A DNA stretch of 64,000 bases from Adineta ricciae. Its lineage: Eukaryota > Rotifera > Eurotatoria > Adinetida > Adinetidae. Below the pieces are notes generated by a model, which saw only the letters and a program-made list of their open reading frames with translations, did not search any database and had not been told where the DNA came from. The translations under genes were made by a program, and so were the position numbers. This document shows, in pieces, positions 1 to 10,951 of the stretch. The stretch covers positions 186,001 to 250,000 of the forward strand of contig CAJNOJ010000099.1 in the NCBI GenBank assembly GCA_905250025.1. Reading direction: 5' to 3'. Within the stretch, counting starts at the first letter, position 1. Every line of letters starts with the position of its first letter.

Positions 1-492
1 CAAAAAAAAATGTCATTTATGTCATATTTCTATTTAGTTGAATGAATCAATGAGACCTTAAAAGAGAACGACCTTCGTTCCATCGTCATCAACATGATAC
101 TTCAAAACGAAATATGCTTGATTTTTTTCACTGTTCTCTTTCGTATTCGCGGTATCATAGTAGACGATGGTAAATATGAGAAGAATTCTTATCGAACTTT
201 TTCTTGAAAACGAAGAGTTAATTGACGAAAAGACGTCGCGATCGTGTACTCGACAGGAAATGATCAATTTATTTTTGATGATATTGCCTTCGTCGTATGT
301 AATTATACCAGTATGAGTCGAAATAATCGATACAATCGATTTACAGAAGCCATAGCTTGTTCAAGGCTTTGTTGTATTTGATTTGGATGAGAATTCACCT
401 TGAAGTATTTATTGAAGAGACCATCTTTCCTTCATTGTTCAGTGTCTTGTACTTTTTGTTACAACATTCACTTTTTTCCTCTCTTCTGTAGA
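1..492. other. upstream flank, no supported gene
   Basis: No convincing coding region. The stretch just before position 493 is pyrimidine-rich and ends in TTCTGTAG, a good 3' splice site. This suggests a 5'-UTR intron ending directly before the start codon of the GTPase gene. The open frame that extends upstream to 400 would then be intron sequence. Confidence 0.5.
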
Positions 493-3400
493 ATGCCGAC
501 AACATGTGCACGCCTGTTCAAACCTCAACAAGGATATCCAACAACGCGGAAAGTGTTGGATCCAACAGGTCGATTAGGTTCGTTGTATAATACAGCTGTT
601 GATCAGCTCGTAGATAGACATTCGGTAGCAGATTTTCAAACGACAGTACCAAAGAAACGCTCGATATGTCAAGTAATGTCAGGTGATGCATCGAGAAGTT
701 TGATGAGTTATATGGACTATTTTGGCTTCGACAATGCAATTCGAAATAGTATTCGTCTTCGCACGGTTACAGCGTCTGGCGTTGGTCATTTTCTGACATA
801 CAATGGCGCAGTCAATCAAAATACTCGACTCTTGTATTATTGTTACAAAGACCGAAAGGAAGAAATTCAAGTAAAAGCTCGTAAAACGCATCAAATTGTT
901 TTGCCGCCGCAAAATTCAACGGATGCAACGCATATGATTACGAAAATCGTGTGGGGATTCGAATTTTTATGCATTATACAAAATACAGGAAATCGGTCGA
1001 TGGAAACTATCGATCGATTATTGTACAATGTCAGTAATCAACTAGATCGAAATCGAATTCCTCTCCAATTAACAAACGATGATCGACGTCTTGTGAACCA
1101 ATTGACTAATACGACAATATATGGAACTGAAACGTGTATTGCCGACCCATCGACATCATTACTCACCGTTCTCGACCGTTTGTATGAATGGCAACGAAAT
1201 CCGAATTTTCATCAACCAATCAGGTATACCATGCAGCCGTTACGATGGTTGTACGGCGGACGATTTCAAGTACCGTGCTATGAGTCGAACGATGAGAATC
1301 CGCACATTCGTCGAATTGATCCGTTGCGTCAACGTATCGAAGGTCAATTACAACGAGCTGATGAATTGTTGTTAAGACTACCGGAGCACTTTTCAAGTTC
1401 GACTCTCGAAGCAAAATTCAACGACGCCAAGCATTATTACATGAGTCTACGTGACAATCAAGCAGATCTTGAAGAACGTCTCCATAAAGCTATTCCAGAT
1501 GTTCGTAGTCATCGTAGCAAGCCTGTTCTATTAGACAATATCATTGCTGACCAACAATATGTCAATTTGCACAAAGATAAAATAGATGATTTCTTATTTA
1601 CACTTGAACGATTGTTAGCAAAAGCAACATTGATCGACAAATTGAAGAGAGACAGAATTGATTATATCAATGTACACGATCTTCGCCCAGACGGACCAAG
1701 CTCGCCTACAAATGAAGTGCTCGATGTTATTCTAAAACGTTCGTGTTTGAATGACAAGCATGCGGTCATACTTTGGTATTCAACTGATCGATTAAAACGC
1801 GAACAAGATGAACGATGGCAACAAATCTATGAACAAATTCTATTAGATCGTCAACAAGCGCCTCACATAACTAAATTAGTCTACGCGGATTTTACTAATT
1901 GCAAAGAACGACTGGACGGTTTTGTTATTGTACAATTACCACTAGCAGGACGACCAAGCGTGATGCAATCAGATCCAATCAAAGGTAAATACAGTCGCTT
2001 GCAAATCAATACTTTGAAACGTTTGAAAATCTATTTAGAAATAACACTTCCGCCGCGTCGAACAATTTCCAGTCCATCAATTTCTAAAGTGAAACCTTCA
2101 ACACCGTCATTACCATACAAACAACAACAACCACAGCCGCTAAAACATAGATCGAGAACACCACCAGCTATTCCCACAACACCACCTGACGTGACACATC
2201 ACACAAAACAGCTCGGCAAACCTCTATCGTCATCAAAAACAGATCTCAATGTATTACTGCTGGGAGAAACTGGAGTGGGTAAATCGACATTCATCAATGC
2301 ATTTGTTAACTATTTGAAATTCAATACGCTCTCCCAAGCTGAACAGGGTGAACCAGCTGTTTTAATTCCAGTTTCATTTCTTTTAACAGTAGGTGACCGA
2401 TTCGATGAAGTTATCGTTCAGTTTGGCGATCCTAATCCCAACGAAAATCACGAACGCGATGGTCAATCTGTGACTCAACAATGCAAATCATACGTGTTCG
2501 ATTTAAACGATCAATATCGTTTGCGTTTAATCGACACACCTGGCGTCGGGGATACTCGAGGAATTGATCAAGACATGAAAAACATCGATCATATTTTAAC
2601 GTACATTGACAATCTACCGCACATCAATGCAATTTGTTTACTATTAAAACCGAATACTTCTCGATTGAATGTTATCTTTCGTTCATGTATTCATCAATTA
2701 ACCAGTTACGTTACACGAAACGGTTGCCGAAATATAATTTTCTGCTTTACAAATGCTCGAGCAACATTCTACTCACCCGGTGATACAGGTCCAGTACTTC
2801 AAAAAATGCTTGCCGACGAAAATCCCGATATTCCGTATCAAAAAGAGAACACATTCTGCTTCGACAGCGAATCATTTCGATACTTAGTCGCAAGAAGATG
2901 CAATGTTATTTTCGATGATTATCAAAAACAGGAATGTCAAGAGAGTTGGAATACATCCGTAACTGAATCGTTTCGCCTATTGAATTTTATTCAAACACGG
3001 CAACCATATAAACTACATGATTCGTTATCAATCAGAAGAGTAGCTCTGGATATCTCAATGCTCGCGCGACCGTTGATGGAAACATTACGTTTAATTGTTT
3101 ACAATTGGAAATTGAGCGAAGCGAAGTTGATTGCTAACCAAATTGTATTAAGTGTGACACCCATCGAGGTTGATCTATGTACGAATTGTGCACAAATGAA
3201 TATCAAGGAAACAGGTCCATTCTGGATCGCTCAATATCAGAATGCTCTTCTACGAACAGCTGCGAATCAACATTGTTTTTGTCCTTCGAATGACAAACAA
3301 GTTTTAGTTGAATATCTAATTCAACATCAATTCGTTACCGAACCAGCTGGTTTAAAAAATGAACGATGGCAAAGTTCATTTCATAATTTCCTTCTTAAAT

Positions 3401-3786
3401 GTGATACATTATTATATTTCTTACGTCAACAAGATTCATCCACGAGTGAAGACCCATTTCAGCCCATTCTCGATCGTTTTCTCGCCGAAGAAAATCATAT
3501 TTCACAGACTCGAAATATTAATACTAGTATGAACCGTAAAGTTCGAGATGTCTTATTGTCGATAAAACAGAGACGACAATTGAATCATCAGCAATTGTCG
3601 AATGATAATGAAAGACAATCGATCGATAAAATTTATCAGATAATCAAAGAATTACAAGCAATACCTACCGTTCAGAAACAAGTCGATTGTATACAGACAA
3701 GTCGACAGATAAAACTAAAATCAAACGAAATTCAAGTTCAAATGAGCGCCATTCAAAATAGAACATTGGCTCGACTTCCGAGTTAA
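493..3786 (+). CDS. large P-loop GTPase of the AIG1/septin-like type
   Basis: The predicted protein has 1097 residues if translation starts at the ATG at 493. The frame is open from 400, but a splice acceptor ends right before 493, so that start is preferred. A G domain lies at about residues 580-800: G1 is GETGVGKST (residue 591 on) and G3 is DTPGVGD (residue 681 on). A possible G4 reads TNAR rather than the usual NKxD. A Gln/Pro-rich linker precedes the G domain, and the C-terminal third looks helical. The N-terminus has an LGSLYNTAVDQLV pattern like that found at the start of some SNTX-related proteins; that resemblance is weak. The protein should bind and hydrolyse GTP, but partner and location are unknown. 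Next gene, same strand, begins 300 bp downstream. Confidence 0.75.
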   Translation: MPTTCARLFKPQQGYPTTRKVLDPTGRLGSLYNTAVDQLVDRHSVADFQTTVPKKRSICQVMSGDASRSLMSYMDYFGFDNAIRNSIRLRTVTASGVGHFLTYNGAVNQNTRLLYYCYKDRKEEIQVKARKTHQIVLPPQNSTDATHMITKIVWGFEFLCIIQNTGNRSMETIDRLLYNVSNQLDRNRIPLQLTNDDRRLVNQLTNTTIYGTETCIADPSTSLLTVLDRLYEWQRNPNFHQPIRYTMQPLRWLYGGRFQVPCYESNDENPHIRRIDPLRQRIEGQLQRADELLLRLPEHFSSSTLEAKFNDAKHYYMSLRDNQADLEERLHKAIPDVRSHRSKPVLLDNIIADQQYVNLHKDKIDDFLFTLERLLAKATLIDKLKRDRIDYINVHDLRPDGPSSPTNEVLDVILKRSCLNDKHAVILWYSTDRLKREQDERWQQIYEQILLDRQQAPHITKLVYADFTNCKERLDGFVIVQLPLAGRPSVMQSDPIKGKYSRLQINTLKRLKIYLEITLPPRRTISSPSISKVKPSTPSLPYKQQQPQPLKHRSRTPPAIPTTPPDVTHHTKQLGKPLSSSKTDLNVLLLGETGVGKSTFINAFVNYLKFNTLSQAEQGEPAVLIPVSFLLTVGDRFDEVIVQFGDPNPNENHERDGQSVTQQCKSYVFDLNDQYRLRLIDTPGVGDTRGIDQDMKNIDHILTYIDNLPHINAICLLLKPNTSRLNVIFRSCIHQLTSYVTRNGCRNIIFCFTNARATFYSPGDTGPVLQKMLADENPDIPYQKENTFCFDSESFRYLVARRCNVIFDDYQKQECQESWNTSVTESFRLLNFIQTRQPYKLHDSLSIRRVALDISMLARPLMETLRLIVYNWKLSEAKLIANQIVLSVTPIEVDLCTNCAQMNIKETGPFWIAQYQNALLRTAANQHCFCPSNDKQVLVEYLIQHQFVTEPAGLKNERWQSSFHNFLLKCDTLLYFLRQQDSSTSEDPFQPILDRFLAEENHISQTRNINTSMNRKVRDVLLSIKQRRQLNHQQLSNDNERQSIDKIYQIIKELQAIPTVQKQVDCIQTSRQIKLKSNEIQVQMSAIQNRTLARLPS

Positions 3787-4084
3787 TTTTATGTATTAAA
3801 TTCAATCACTGAAACTATATTTTCCTTCCAGACAGTTCTTTTGTTTATCTATATAAATATTGTATGCATAGGTTTCTATTTATTCACTGTCAAAATACGA
3901 TTCTCACAGAGGGGTCGGATACTCGGAATACTGGTCGTATAGAATAGATGTCGCTATGAAATGATCGAACAAGCTCATGTAGAGTATTTATTGGTTCTGT
4001 TCTTGCGATAGGAATAAAAATAAGTCATCATTCGTATCGTAGTATTTAGATCAAATTTTTTTTCTCATCTAGAAGAAAACGCTT

Positions 4085-5467
4085 ATGGCTTCAGCGGCTA
4101 CGACGTATTGTCGACAATGCGACTCTGGTTCGTATCGGTGTGATGATTGTCGTCGAACGTTTTGTGACTATCATTTTTCTGAACACCGTCAGCAAATAGT
4201 CGAGCAATTCGATCATCTACAACATGATTATTCGAACTTGAATGAAATTCTTTCGCTTCCACCATCGTATGAAAGCTTAGCAGGAAATACCGATTTAATC
4301 AATAAGATTGACCAATGGGAAGCGGATACGATTCGTCAAGTTAAAGAAATAGCGGAGCAAACACGAAACAAAATTCGTTCACGAGCGGATGCAATTCCGA
4401 ATGATCGATTTGGAACAGAATTTCATCGACTAACCGAGCAATTTCAACAAACTCAACGAACAAATACTTATTCCGAGTTGGATATTCAACGATTAGCAAC
4501 ACAACTGAACAATTTAAAAATTCAGGTTGAAAATTCCTCGTTAACTACAGCTGATCTTCAAATTTTGCCAATAGATTGGTCAAAATATCTTCAAATAACC
4601 ACAAAGCAGCCGAATCTACCAAGAATTCAACAACAAGACTTTCACTTCGAATGGCTACTAACAACAAAAGCACGATTGAGTCTAGATGTGAAAGGTTCCG
4701 ATTGGCACATGTTAGGCACATCATCTCCGCAACACTCAACATTTCTTCATTATCAACATACGAACAAACACCGCCGTTTATCGATTATTAACCATAATGG
4801 TCAACAAAAACTTGTGCCATGGTACGACGATCAAGCCGTCTGGGATAGTTGTTGGTCGTCTTATCTAAATAAATTTCTTATACTGGCTGATAATCGACTT
4901 TACACATATGATGATGAAATTGAAACCTCCGATTCGATGCAATTGATTGAAAGTGTTCAACCAAAACGTAATGAAATGGAATTCCTTCGTTGTACTTGTT
5001 CGAATGATACACTTTTCATAACATACGATGAACGAAACACTTCGATCGATGAATACAAGATGACTCCTTGGAGACGCGTCCACGAATACGTGAATATTGT
5101 CAAACCAAATGAAATTATAATGAGTTTAACATTTTCAATGACGAATTCAAATTTAATCGGAATGACACTACTCGATGATAGACAACAGTGGCATTTTGAA
5201 CTGCGAGATCGATCGATGTCATTAATCTCATCAATTCAATTGGATAAAAGCGAATTTAATCGACGTATTATATCATTACCTAATTTAACTTTCAATTGGC
5301 TGATTATTCATACAGGATCAAAATATCTCACTGTTCTGAATGAAAATGCCCAAAGTAAACGAATAATTGAATGTGCGGAAAATGTCGATCTAACAACATA
5401 CGTTCCTAAGCGAAATTCCTTAGTTTTACTGACACAAAAAAGTAAATTGAAATTTTTCGATCTGTAA
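4085..5467 (+). CDS. B-box-type zinc-finger protein, coiled coil, possible beta-propeller
   Basis: This single-exon frame encodes 460 residues. Residues 9-35 hold a Cys/His ladder (CRQC, CDDC, C, H, H) with B-box-like spacing, followed by a predicted helical stretch to about residue 160, as in TRIM-like proteins. There is no N-terminal RING. The second half (about 200-460) has repeated short hydrophobic strands and WD/NHL-like spacing, so a beta-propeller is possible, but no clear repeat signature is visible. Function is unknown; a scaffold or ubiquitin-related role would be inference. The start is the first ATG after a pyrimidine-rich stretch, and poly(A)-like AATAAAAG follows the stop. Confidence 0.6.
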   Translation: MASAATTYCRQCDSGSYRCDDCRRTFCDYHFSEHRQQIVEQFDHLQHDYSNLNEILSLPPSYESLAGNTDLINKIDQWEADTIRQVKEIAEQTRNKIRSRADAIPNDRFGTEFHRLTEQFQQTQRTNTYSELDIQRLATQLNNLKIQVENSSLTTADLQILPIDWSKYLQITTKQPNLPRIQQQDFHFEWLLTTKARLSLDVKGSDWHMLGTSSPQHSTFLHYQHTNKHRRLSIINHNGQQKLVPWYDDQAVWDSCWSSYLNKFLILADNRLYTYDDEIETSDSMQLIESVQPKRNEMEFLRCTCSNDTLFITYDERNTSIDEYKMTPWRRVHEYVNIVKPNEIIMSLTFSMTNSNLIGMTLLDDRQQWHFELRDRSMSLISSIQLDKSEFNRRIISLPNLTFNWLIIHTGSKYLTVLNENAQSKRIIECAENVDLTTYVPKRNSLVLLTQKSKLKFFDL

Positions 5468-5508
5468 AATCTTTATATTTTAATAAAAGTAAAACATATT
5501 CAATCAGT

Positions 5509-6768
5509 TTATTTCTCATTGAGATATTTAAAGGTGACGCTAAAGTCTCGTTTACCTAATCCACTGGAGCAGATCTGGCGATAGAAGTCAGCAGCTTGTT
5601 CACCTAATGGTATTGGTATTTGTAATTCTTTTGCCAGATCGAGAGCAAGGAGAAGATCTTTTGTCATTAACTCACTCGCAAATCCATCTTGGTAATCATT
5701 ACTTGATGGGACATTAGGAATAATACCAGGACATGGATTATAAGTCTGACTTGCCCAACACTGACCGGTAGAAGAATTGATCAATTTAGCTAGCACCATT
5801 TTATCCAGACCAAGTCTGATCATGAAAGATTATTCAGAAAAACATACGGTTTATTATTTTTTCATATAGAAACTTACTTTATACCAAGATTCATTGCTTC
5901 CGATGTACCAATCATACTTGAAAGAACACGATCGAACATACTTCCTTTTCTGTTTTATTATATCCCTACCTGATTCCTGAAAGTAAATTATTGCAAATTT
6001 TTGCTACTAAACCATTACCATTTGGACCAGTATGAACAATATGTTTACCCATTTTCTGCAGAATAGGTACTACACATTGAAAATCATCCTTTTCACCACC
6101 CACCATAAATGTTAATGTGCCATTTTGAGCACCCACTACACCTATATCATATGCAATAGTAAGTACAACTCGGATCTGAACAAATCCATATTACAAACCG
6201 CCAGAAACGGGTGCATCGACAAATCGTAATTGCTTATTTTGCGCTAACTTTGCCATCTGTTTTGATGTATCGACATCAATCGTGCTACTGTCAATGATCA
6301 ATGTGTCTGGTTGCGCGAATCTAATAAGAATCCGAAAAAATATGAGAGAAAAAATCTTAGTTTTTCATTTGGTATACGGAAAAATAAATGATTGACAAAC
6401 GTCACGAACAATTCGACCGTTTGGTAACATCAAGATGACGAATTTGGAGTCTTCTACAGTCATTGCTGGATTCGATGCTATTTTGACTCGTTCTAAAGGA
6501 CAAATTTCGCATCTAAACTGAACCCTTTTCCGATATAGTGGAGTTTTTGCTTTACTTTGTCCATTGAAACGATTAAGTGCTTGAGAGTTAACATCAAAGA
6601 GTGTCAAATAATGGTTCGCTGCAATCAGATGAGTGACCATATGTTTCCCCATATTCCCCAAGCCAAAAAAGCCGATCGATGCCTATGAAAAAGATCTGGT
6701 TAGAGCTCACATACGTAATCATTATCTTTCTTAAATGTTACATATCGAGTCAGCGATAAATTTACCAT
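5509..6768 (-). CDS. HIBADH: 3-hydroxyisobutyrate dehydrogenase, seven exons
   Basis: Seven exons join in phase on the minus strand: 6768-6715, 6682-6556, 6492-6378, 6320-6199, 6141-5970, 5916-5878 and 5815-5509, giving 311 residues, normal for the family. The N-terminal Rossmann motif is GFFGLGNMG. The substrate motif reads VDAPVSGG across a splice junction. The catalytic-lysine region is GNGLVAKICNN, and the C-terminal half carries the NASSGRCW-like segment INSSTGQCW. The family oxidises 3-hydroxyisobutyrate to methylmalonate semialdehyde with NAD+ in mitochondrial valine breakdown. The short first exon may hold a targeting sequence. All introns start with GT and end with AG; the longest is 82 bp. 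Related beta-hydroxyacid dehydrogenases are the main alternative. Confidence 0.85.
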
Positions 6769-8413
6769 GTTTGTATCTGAAAGTAGTACTAAAAAAGTCA
6801 TCGTAAAAGAAATTTATATTGAATTGAAAGTGAAAAGTGCGACATATGTTTACGTCGTTATTTCCATGTTTAAATAGAATCCACAATATGGTCTGTCTGA
6901 CAATTGATTGGAATATATGAGAGACTACGATTAACATCGAAAATATCTTGTTAAGAACATCAAATAAACTATATAGTGGGAATGAACGTTTATGAAAACC
7001 CTTTGTAGAAAACGGTTTTTAACCATAGATTGGAACTATTCAAATAGTTATAACGGTAACATCATTTGAGGTATTTATTTCACCATCAAGTGAATACGAT
7101 ATTGAAATTTCATTGAAGAAGCATGTAGAGTTGCAGTGCGAGTGACGATACGCCACTTGGTTTCTAGTCGTGCATATGAATGGATATCATCACACTTGTA
7201 CATCATGATTAAACTCTTTTTCTGTTTACACATTTAGCTGTGTTACATGTGTTTTTCCATTTCATTTTTTCAAAGGTGTATTCCCATTGTATTACACTTC
7301 CCTTTTGTCTTCTTCATAAGGAGTTCATGTTCATAAACCTTATTTCAAGCGTTTTGTCTGCTTTCATCTTCTTATTACATAATACTTTTCCAACTACCTA
7401 TGCATCTCTGCACTTTTATTCTTCTATTTTTATATTCTGTCAACTGTTCTCGGCTTTTGTTTTCGTCTTTACTTGGAGTTCTTGCATTATTATGTGTAGT
7501 TGACGTCACAGTATGCTGATAATCAATGAATGAATTATTGACAGGTTAATGGAAGACTGAGTGAATTTAAACACTCACTATTGTCTACCCAAAACGTGAG
7601 GATTTCTCAATGTACATAATTGAGTGGCAAAGATAAAAAACGTCTTAATTTTGCATACCTGCGAGCAAACAGTATAGTATGTGACAGATAGAAAAGAACT
7701 AAACTGAACGGATCTACACATTAAAGATATGCTTGTAAATGAATGACTTTGCAAGGAACATGAACAAAGCATAGGTTTTTTTTATTGCGCATTCTGGTGT
7801 GAATAGAATAATTATTTATAATTTTACTTCCTCAACCGTTCTTTTCTCCCAGTGAATAAATGAACTGCAAAACAGAAACAAAGTATCTCAAAGAATTATA
7901 TTTAACCTCTCCCCACGCTCGGTTCAGTCGTTCGCTTATCCAATATCCGTATATTTAATCTAGGTGTTTGTGAATCGTATTGTTTTATTCTTTTATTTCG
8001 AATAATTTCTTTCTACATATGAAATATAATTCGTTCATGCAAAACAACATCTCTAAAACGCAGAAAATGAAAGCAAACTGGCAACTTTGAAGAATATGGG
8101 AGGTAACACTATACCACAAAGAGAAAACTCTACTACGAACAATGAAAACAGAACACGTCTAATTACCGCCAACATTTCTCTTTCTACTTCATTCTTAATT
8201 AGTTTTTCAAAAGACCGGTTTGGTCTATTTCCTCTATGTGGACATGATATATTTTGAAAGCATTACATAGATGTTTCATTGTACAAAAGTCATGTTCACT
8301 CACTGGATTCTCAAGTATGACTATACAAAAGAGCGCTGATTTTCTTTGGTTTCTGTCATTTTTTCTATAAAACCATATTAACGCGGTTGATCACACTTCA
8401 CCTATTGTAGATA
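6769..8413. other. intergenic, no supported gene
   Basis: About 1.6 kb with only short open frames that lack recognisable domains and contain low-complexity AT-rich codons. It should hold the divergent 5' regions of the dehydrogenase (minus strand) and of the GPCR gene (plus strand). No RNA gene or repeat was recognised. Confidence 0.4.
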
Positions 8414-9481
8414 ATGTCGAATACGTCGGTGTTTACCGATTTTACTACTCAATACAATCGAATTGTTCCACCTACAGTGTTTTGCATTGGTGTCGTTGGA
8501 AACATTTTCAATATCATCACTTTTTCTGGTTATACATTACGTACAAATCCGTGCACGATGTATTTTTTTGGATTGGCCATGACTCACTTGAATAATCTCG
8601 CCTTCGGACTACTGTTCAACTATCTCGGAGACGCTCATCATGTCGATCCGCTGACCGCTAGCACAGTCATATGTCGTCTACGATTTTTCATTGTACATTG
8701 TTCAATCGTACTTTCTTCGTGGTTCATTGTTCTAGCGGGAATAGATCGATATTTTATTAGTTCTCGTAAAGTTAATCTTCGCAATCTTTCTAGTTTTAAA
8801 AACATACTTTCGCTCATTCTTGCTGCTATATCGATTTGTTTTGTTCTCTATGCTCATGTACTTTTTCTATTTACCATAGAACAGACGAAAACCGGACCAG
8901 TATGTTATGCTCAGTCTGGTGCCTATCGCGTATTTTATGATTTTTTCTTCTTTACAACGTACAGTTGTACTCCAACAATATTGATGATTATAATTGGTTT
9001 AGCTACGCTTTACAATACTATTCGACGTCATGATCAAATTAATCCTACAACTGTTACACAGACATCAGCTTCAGCAAAGCAAACCCACCGATTACATAAA
9101 CGAGATTATCATTTTATAAAAATGCTTCTTTTAGAATTGGCAACCACCGTGCTGTTTACGTTACCCATTGTCACACAAAAGCTTTACGCAACATTGACAG
9201 AACGTACACCGAAAAGTTCTGAGCGATTACAGATGGAGAACTTTTTCGCACAACTCGTACGAACATTAACACAAGTTAATAGCGCTATCAGTTTCTACAT
9301 GTAAGTATCAACAGAACAATCTTTTCACACATAACAACTAAATAAGTTCTTGTAAAAAAATAGGTATACGCTGTCAAGTAGTGTGTTTCGTCGTGAATTT
9401 AAAACGAAACTTAGTAAACTAATTGGATTGACTTGTGGTGTTGAAAATAGACTTCATCGTCGGCTCAGGGGTCTGATTTAG
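8414..9481 (+). CDS. rhodopsin-type G protein-coupled receptor
   Basis: Two exons, 8414-9300 and 9364-9481, encode 334 residues. The intron is 63 bp and splits the ATG codon at its end, so the single-exon frame is truncated and misses the tail. Seven hydrophobic segments are visible. TM1 contains GVVGNIF, the cysteine before TM3 is in TVICRLRF, and the end of TM3 reads GIDRYF, the DRY equivalent. TM7 runs into SFYMYTLSSSVFRREFK, a form of the NPxxY/helix-8 region common among bdelloid and peptide-type receptors. It should couple a ligand, probably a peptide, to G proteins at the plasma membrane. The ligand cannot be told from sequence. Confidence 0.8.
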
Positions 9482-9868
9482 TCGAATGTGTTACTTTAAT
9501 TGTAAATAAATCAATTTGATCTCGTACATTCTTTTCATAACATAATTATACTGTTTGATCCTCATTAGATAATTTATCGGAAATTGGAGAAGAAAACATG
9601 ATATTTTCACTTACCAACGTCTGACAGACGTTGAGTTTATATCCTGCGCTGTTTGACGGAAGAGGGAACGTAATTACCTTTCTATATGCTTGTCTCATAT
9701 GCAATATATAACAAGAGACGCCTACAACATCGCGTCACTCGTACAGCTGGCAACTTTCTCATAAATCCGCTTAAGCATCTAATCTTTTTTTTGTGATATA
9801 AATTGAAGCAAAGAACAGTACAAAGCGAATCTAGTCGCTAAGAAAGACTCTAACTTTGTTTTGTATCA
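9482..9868. other. intergenic with a short perfect inverted repeat
   Basis: No gene seen. An 8-bp perfect inverted repeat with a 3-bp loop lies at 9615-9633 (core AACGTCTGACAGACGTT). The rest should hold the GPCR 3' end and the promoter of the ADP-ribosylglycohydrolase-like gene. Confidence 0.4.
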
Positions 9869-10951
9869 ATGTCGTTATTGTCGCAAGAAATAATTGATCG
9901 AAGTATCGGTATGGCATTTGGCACAGCTGTGGGAGATGCCATGGGTATCCCATTCGAAAATCTTAATCCAGAACAAATTGTTGAGATACAAATGTTATCG
10001 AAAAAAGACGAAACTTTATTTGTTAATACGGCTGGTCGAAATCCCTACATTCCAAAAGAATGGGCGACAGGTCGTTGGGGTGATGCGACGCAACTGTCTC
10101 TCGCGATTATGCACGCTATTGCTAAATACCTCAATAATACCGGTAAACCAAACTTATCGCTAATCGATAGTATTGTTGATGAACATGTCAAAGAATGGTG
10201 GGAATGTAGAGATGGTTGGGGGAATGGAACACGAAGTGCAATTGAAAGAATAGCGGGTGGAATGTACTCATATAAAACGAGTGGTGGATCATCAACTGGT
10301 AATGGCGTTATTATGAAATTGACACCGATTGCTTTCTTTTTTCATGTTTGTAAACATGACGTGGATAATGAATTGGTTGAAGCGATCTGTCAAATGACGC
10401 ATATGAACTCGGTTACAATTACAACCGCATTTATTTACATTTACCTATGTATGTTTATTTTTGAGTATGGTTTACCATCGTCGCGCGAAGAGAAGGAAGT
10501 TTTCCTTCAACACATTCTGCAATTGAGTCTCAAATATGAGAATACATACAATCTGACAATTCCAAAAGAATTGTTGAGTATTCGAATTCATCGTTATTTA
10601 GAAAATATTGATGATATTAATGATCGAATACTACTTGATGTTAGTCATGGTGGAACATATTTCTGTGTTGACACCTTGTCAATGGTGATTGGTTTGTTAG
10701 TAACGAAACCTGTGTCATTCGCAACAATGGAAAAAGCTATAGGAATGGGCGGAGATACGAATATTGTCGCTGCTATGATTGGAGCACTTCTAGGTGCGGC
10801 ACAAGGACAAAAAACAATCGATCCTCGACATTGTGAAGTAGTTTATCGTACTGATTATGTTCGAAGAATTGGCGAAGAATTCGGACAAACTTTGACTCAA
10901 TATCTTAATCTTCCAGCAGATAGTAACAGTCAAGTCGAGAATTTTAATTGA
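9869..10951 (+). CDS. ADP-ribosylglycohydrolase-fold protein, probable altered active site
   Basis: A single exon of 360 residues with the all-helical ADP-ribosylglycohydrolase (DraG/ARH) pattern: AVGDAMG at residues 20-26, a middle motif GRWGDATQLSLA at 68-79, and GMGGDTNIVAAMIGALLGAA near the C-terminus. Active members carry two metal ions bound by a TDDT motif and a GGDTDT motif. Here the first reads GDAT (G71, D72, A73, T74) and the second reads D296-T-N298-I299. Several expected ligands are therefore replaced, and hydrolysis of ADP-ribosyl bonds may be weak or lost. The gene lies 850 bp upstream of a PARG/PBZ gene on the same strand, which hints at a shared ADP-ribose theme. Fold assignment is firm; activity is doubtful. 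Confidence 0.85.
   Translation: MSLLSQEIIDRSIGMAFGTAVGDAMGIPFENLNPEQIVEIQMLSKKDETLFVNTAGRNPYIPKEWATGRWGDATQLSLAIMHAIAKYLNNTGKPNLSLIDSIVDEHVKEWWECRDGWGNGTRSAIERIAGGMYSYKTSGGSSTGNGVIMKLTPIAFFFHVCKHDVDNELVEAICQMTHMNSVTITTAFIYIYLCMFIFEYGLPSSREEKEVFLQHILQLSLKYENTYNLTIPKELLSIRIHRYLENIDDINDRILLDVSHGGTYFCVDTLSMVIGLLVTKPVSFATMEKAIGMGGDTNIVAAMIGALLGAAQGQKTIDPRHCEVVYRTDYVRRIGEEFGQTLTQYLNLPADSNSQVENFN

Noticed and set aside
400..492. Upstream in-frame ATG giving 31 extra residues on the GTPase
   Set aside because: The extra part is hydrophobic, pyrimidine-rich and ends at a strong 3' splice site (TTCTGTAG) immediately before the next ATG; more likely a 5' intron.
7240..7503. Hydrophobic 87-codon frame
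   Set aside because: Low-complexity, Phe/Ser/Tyr codons typical of chance frames in T-rich DNA; no start context or similarity.
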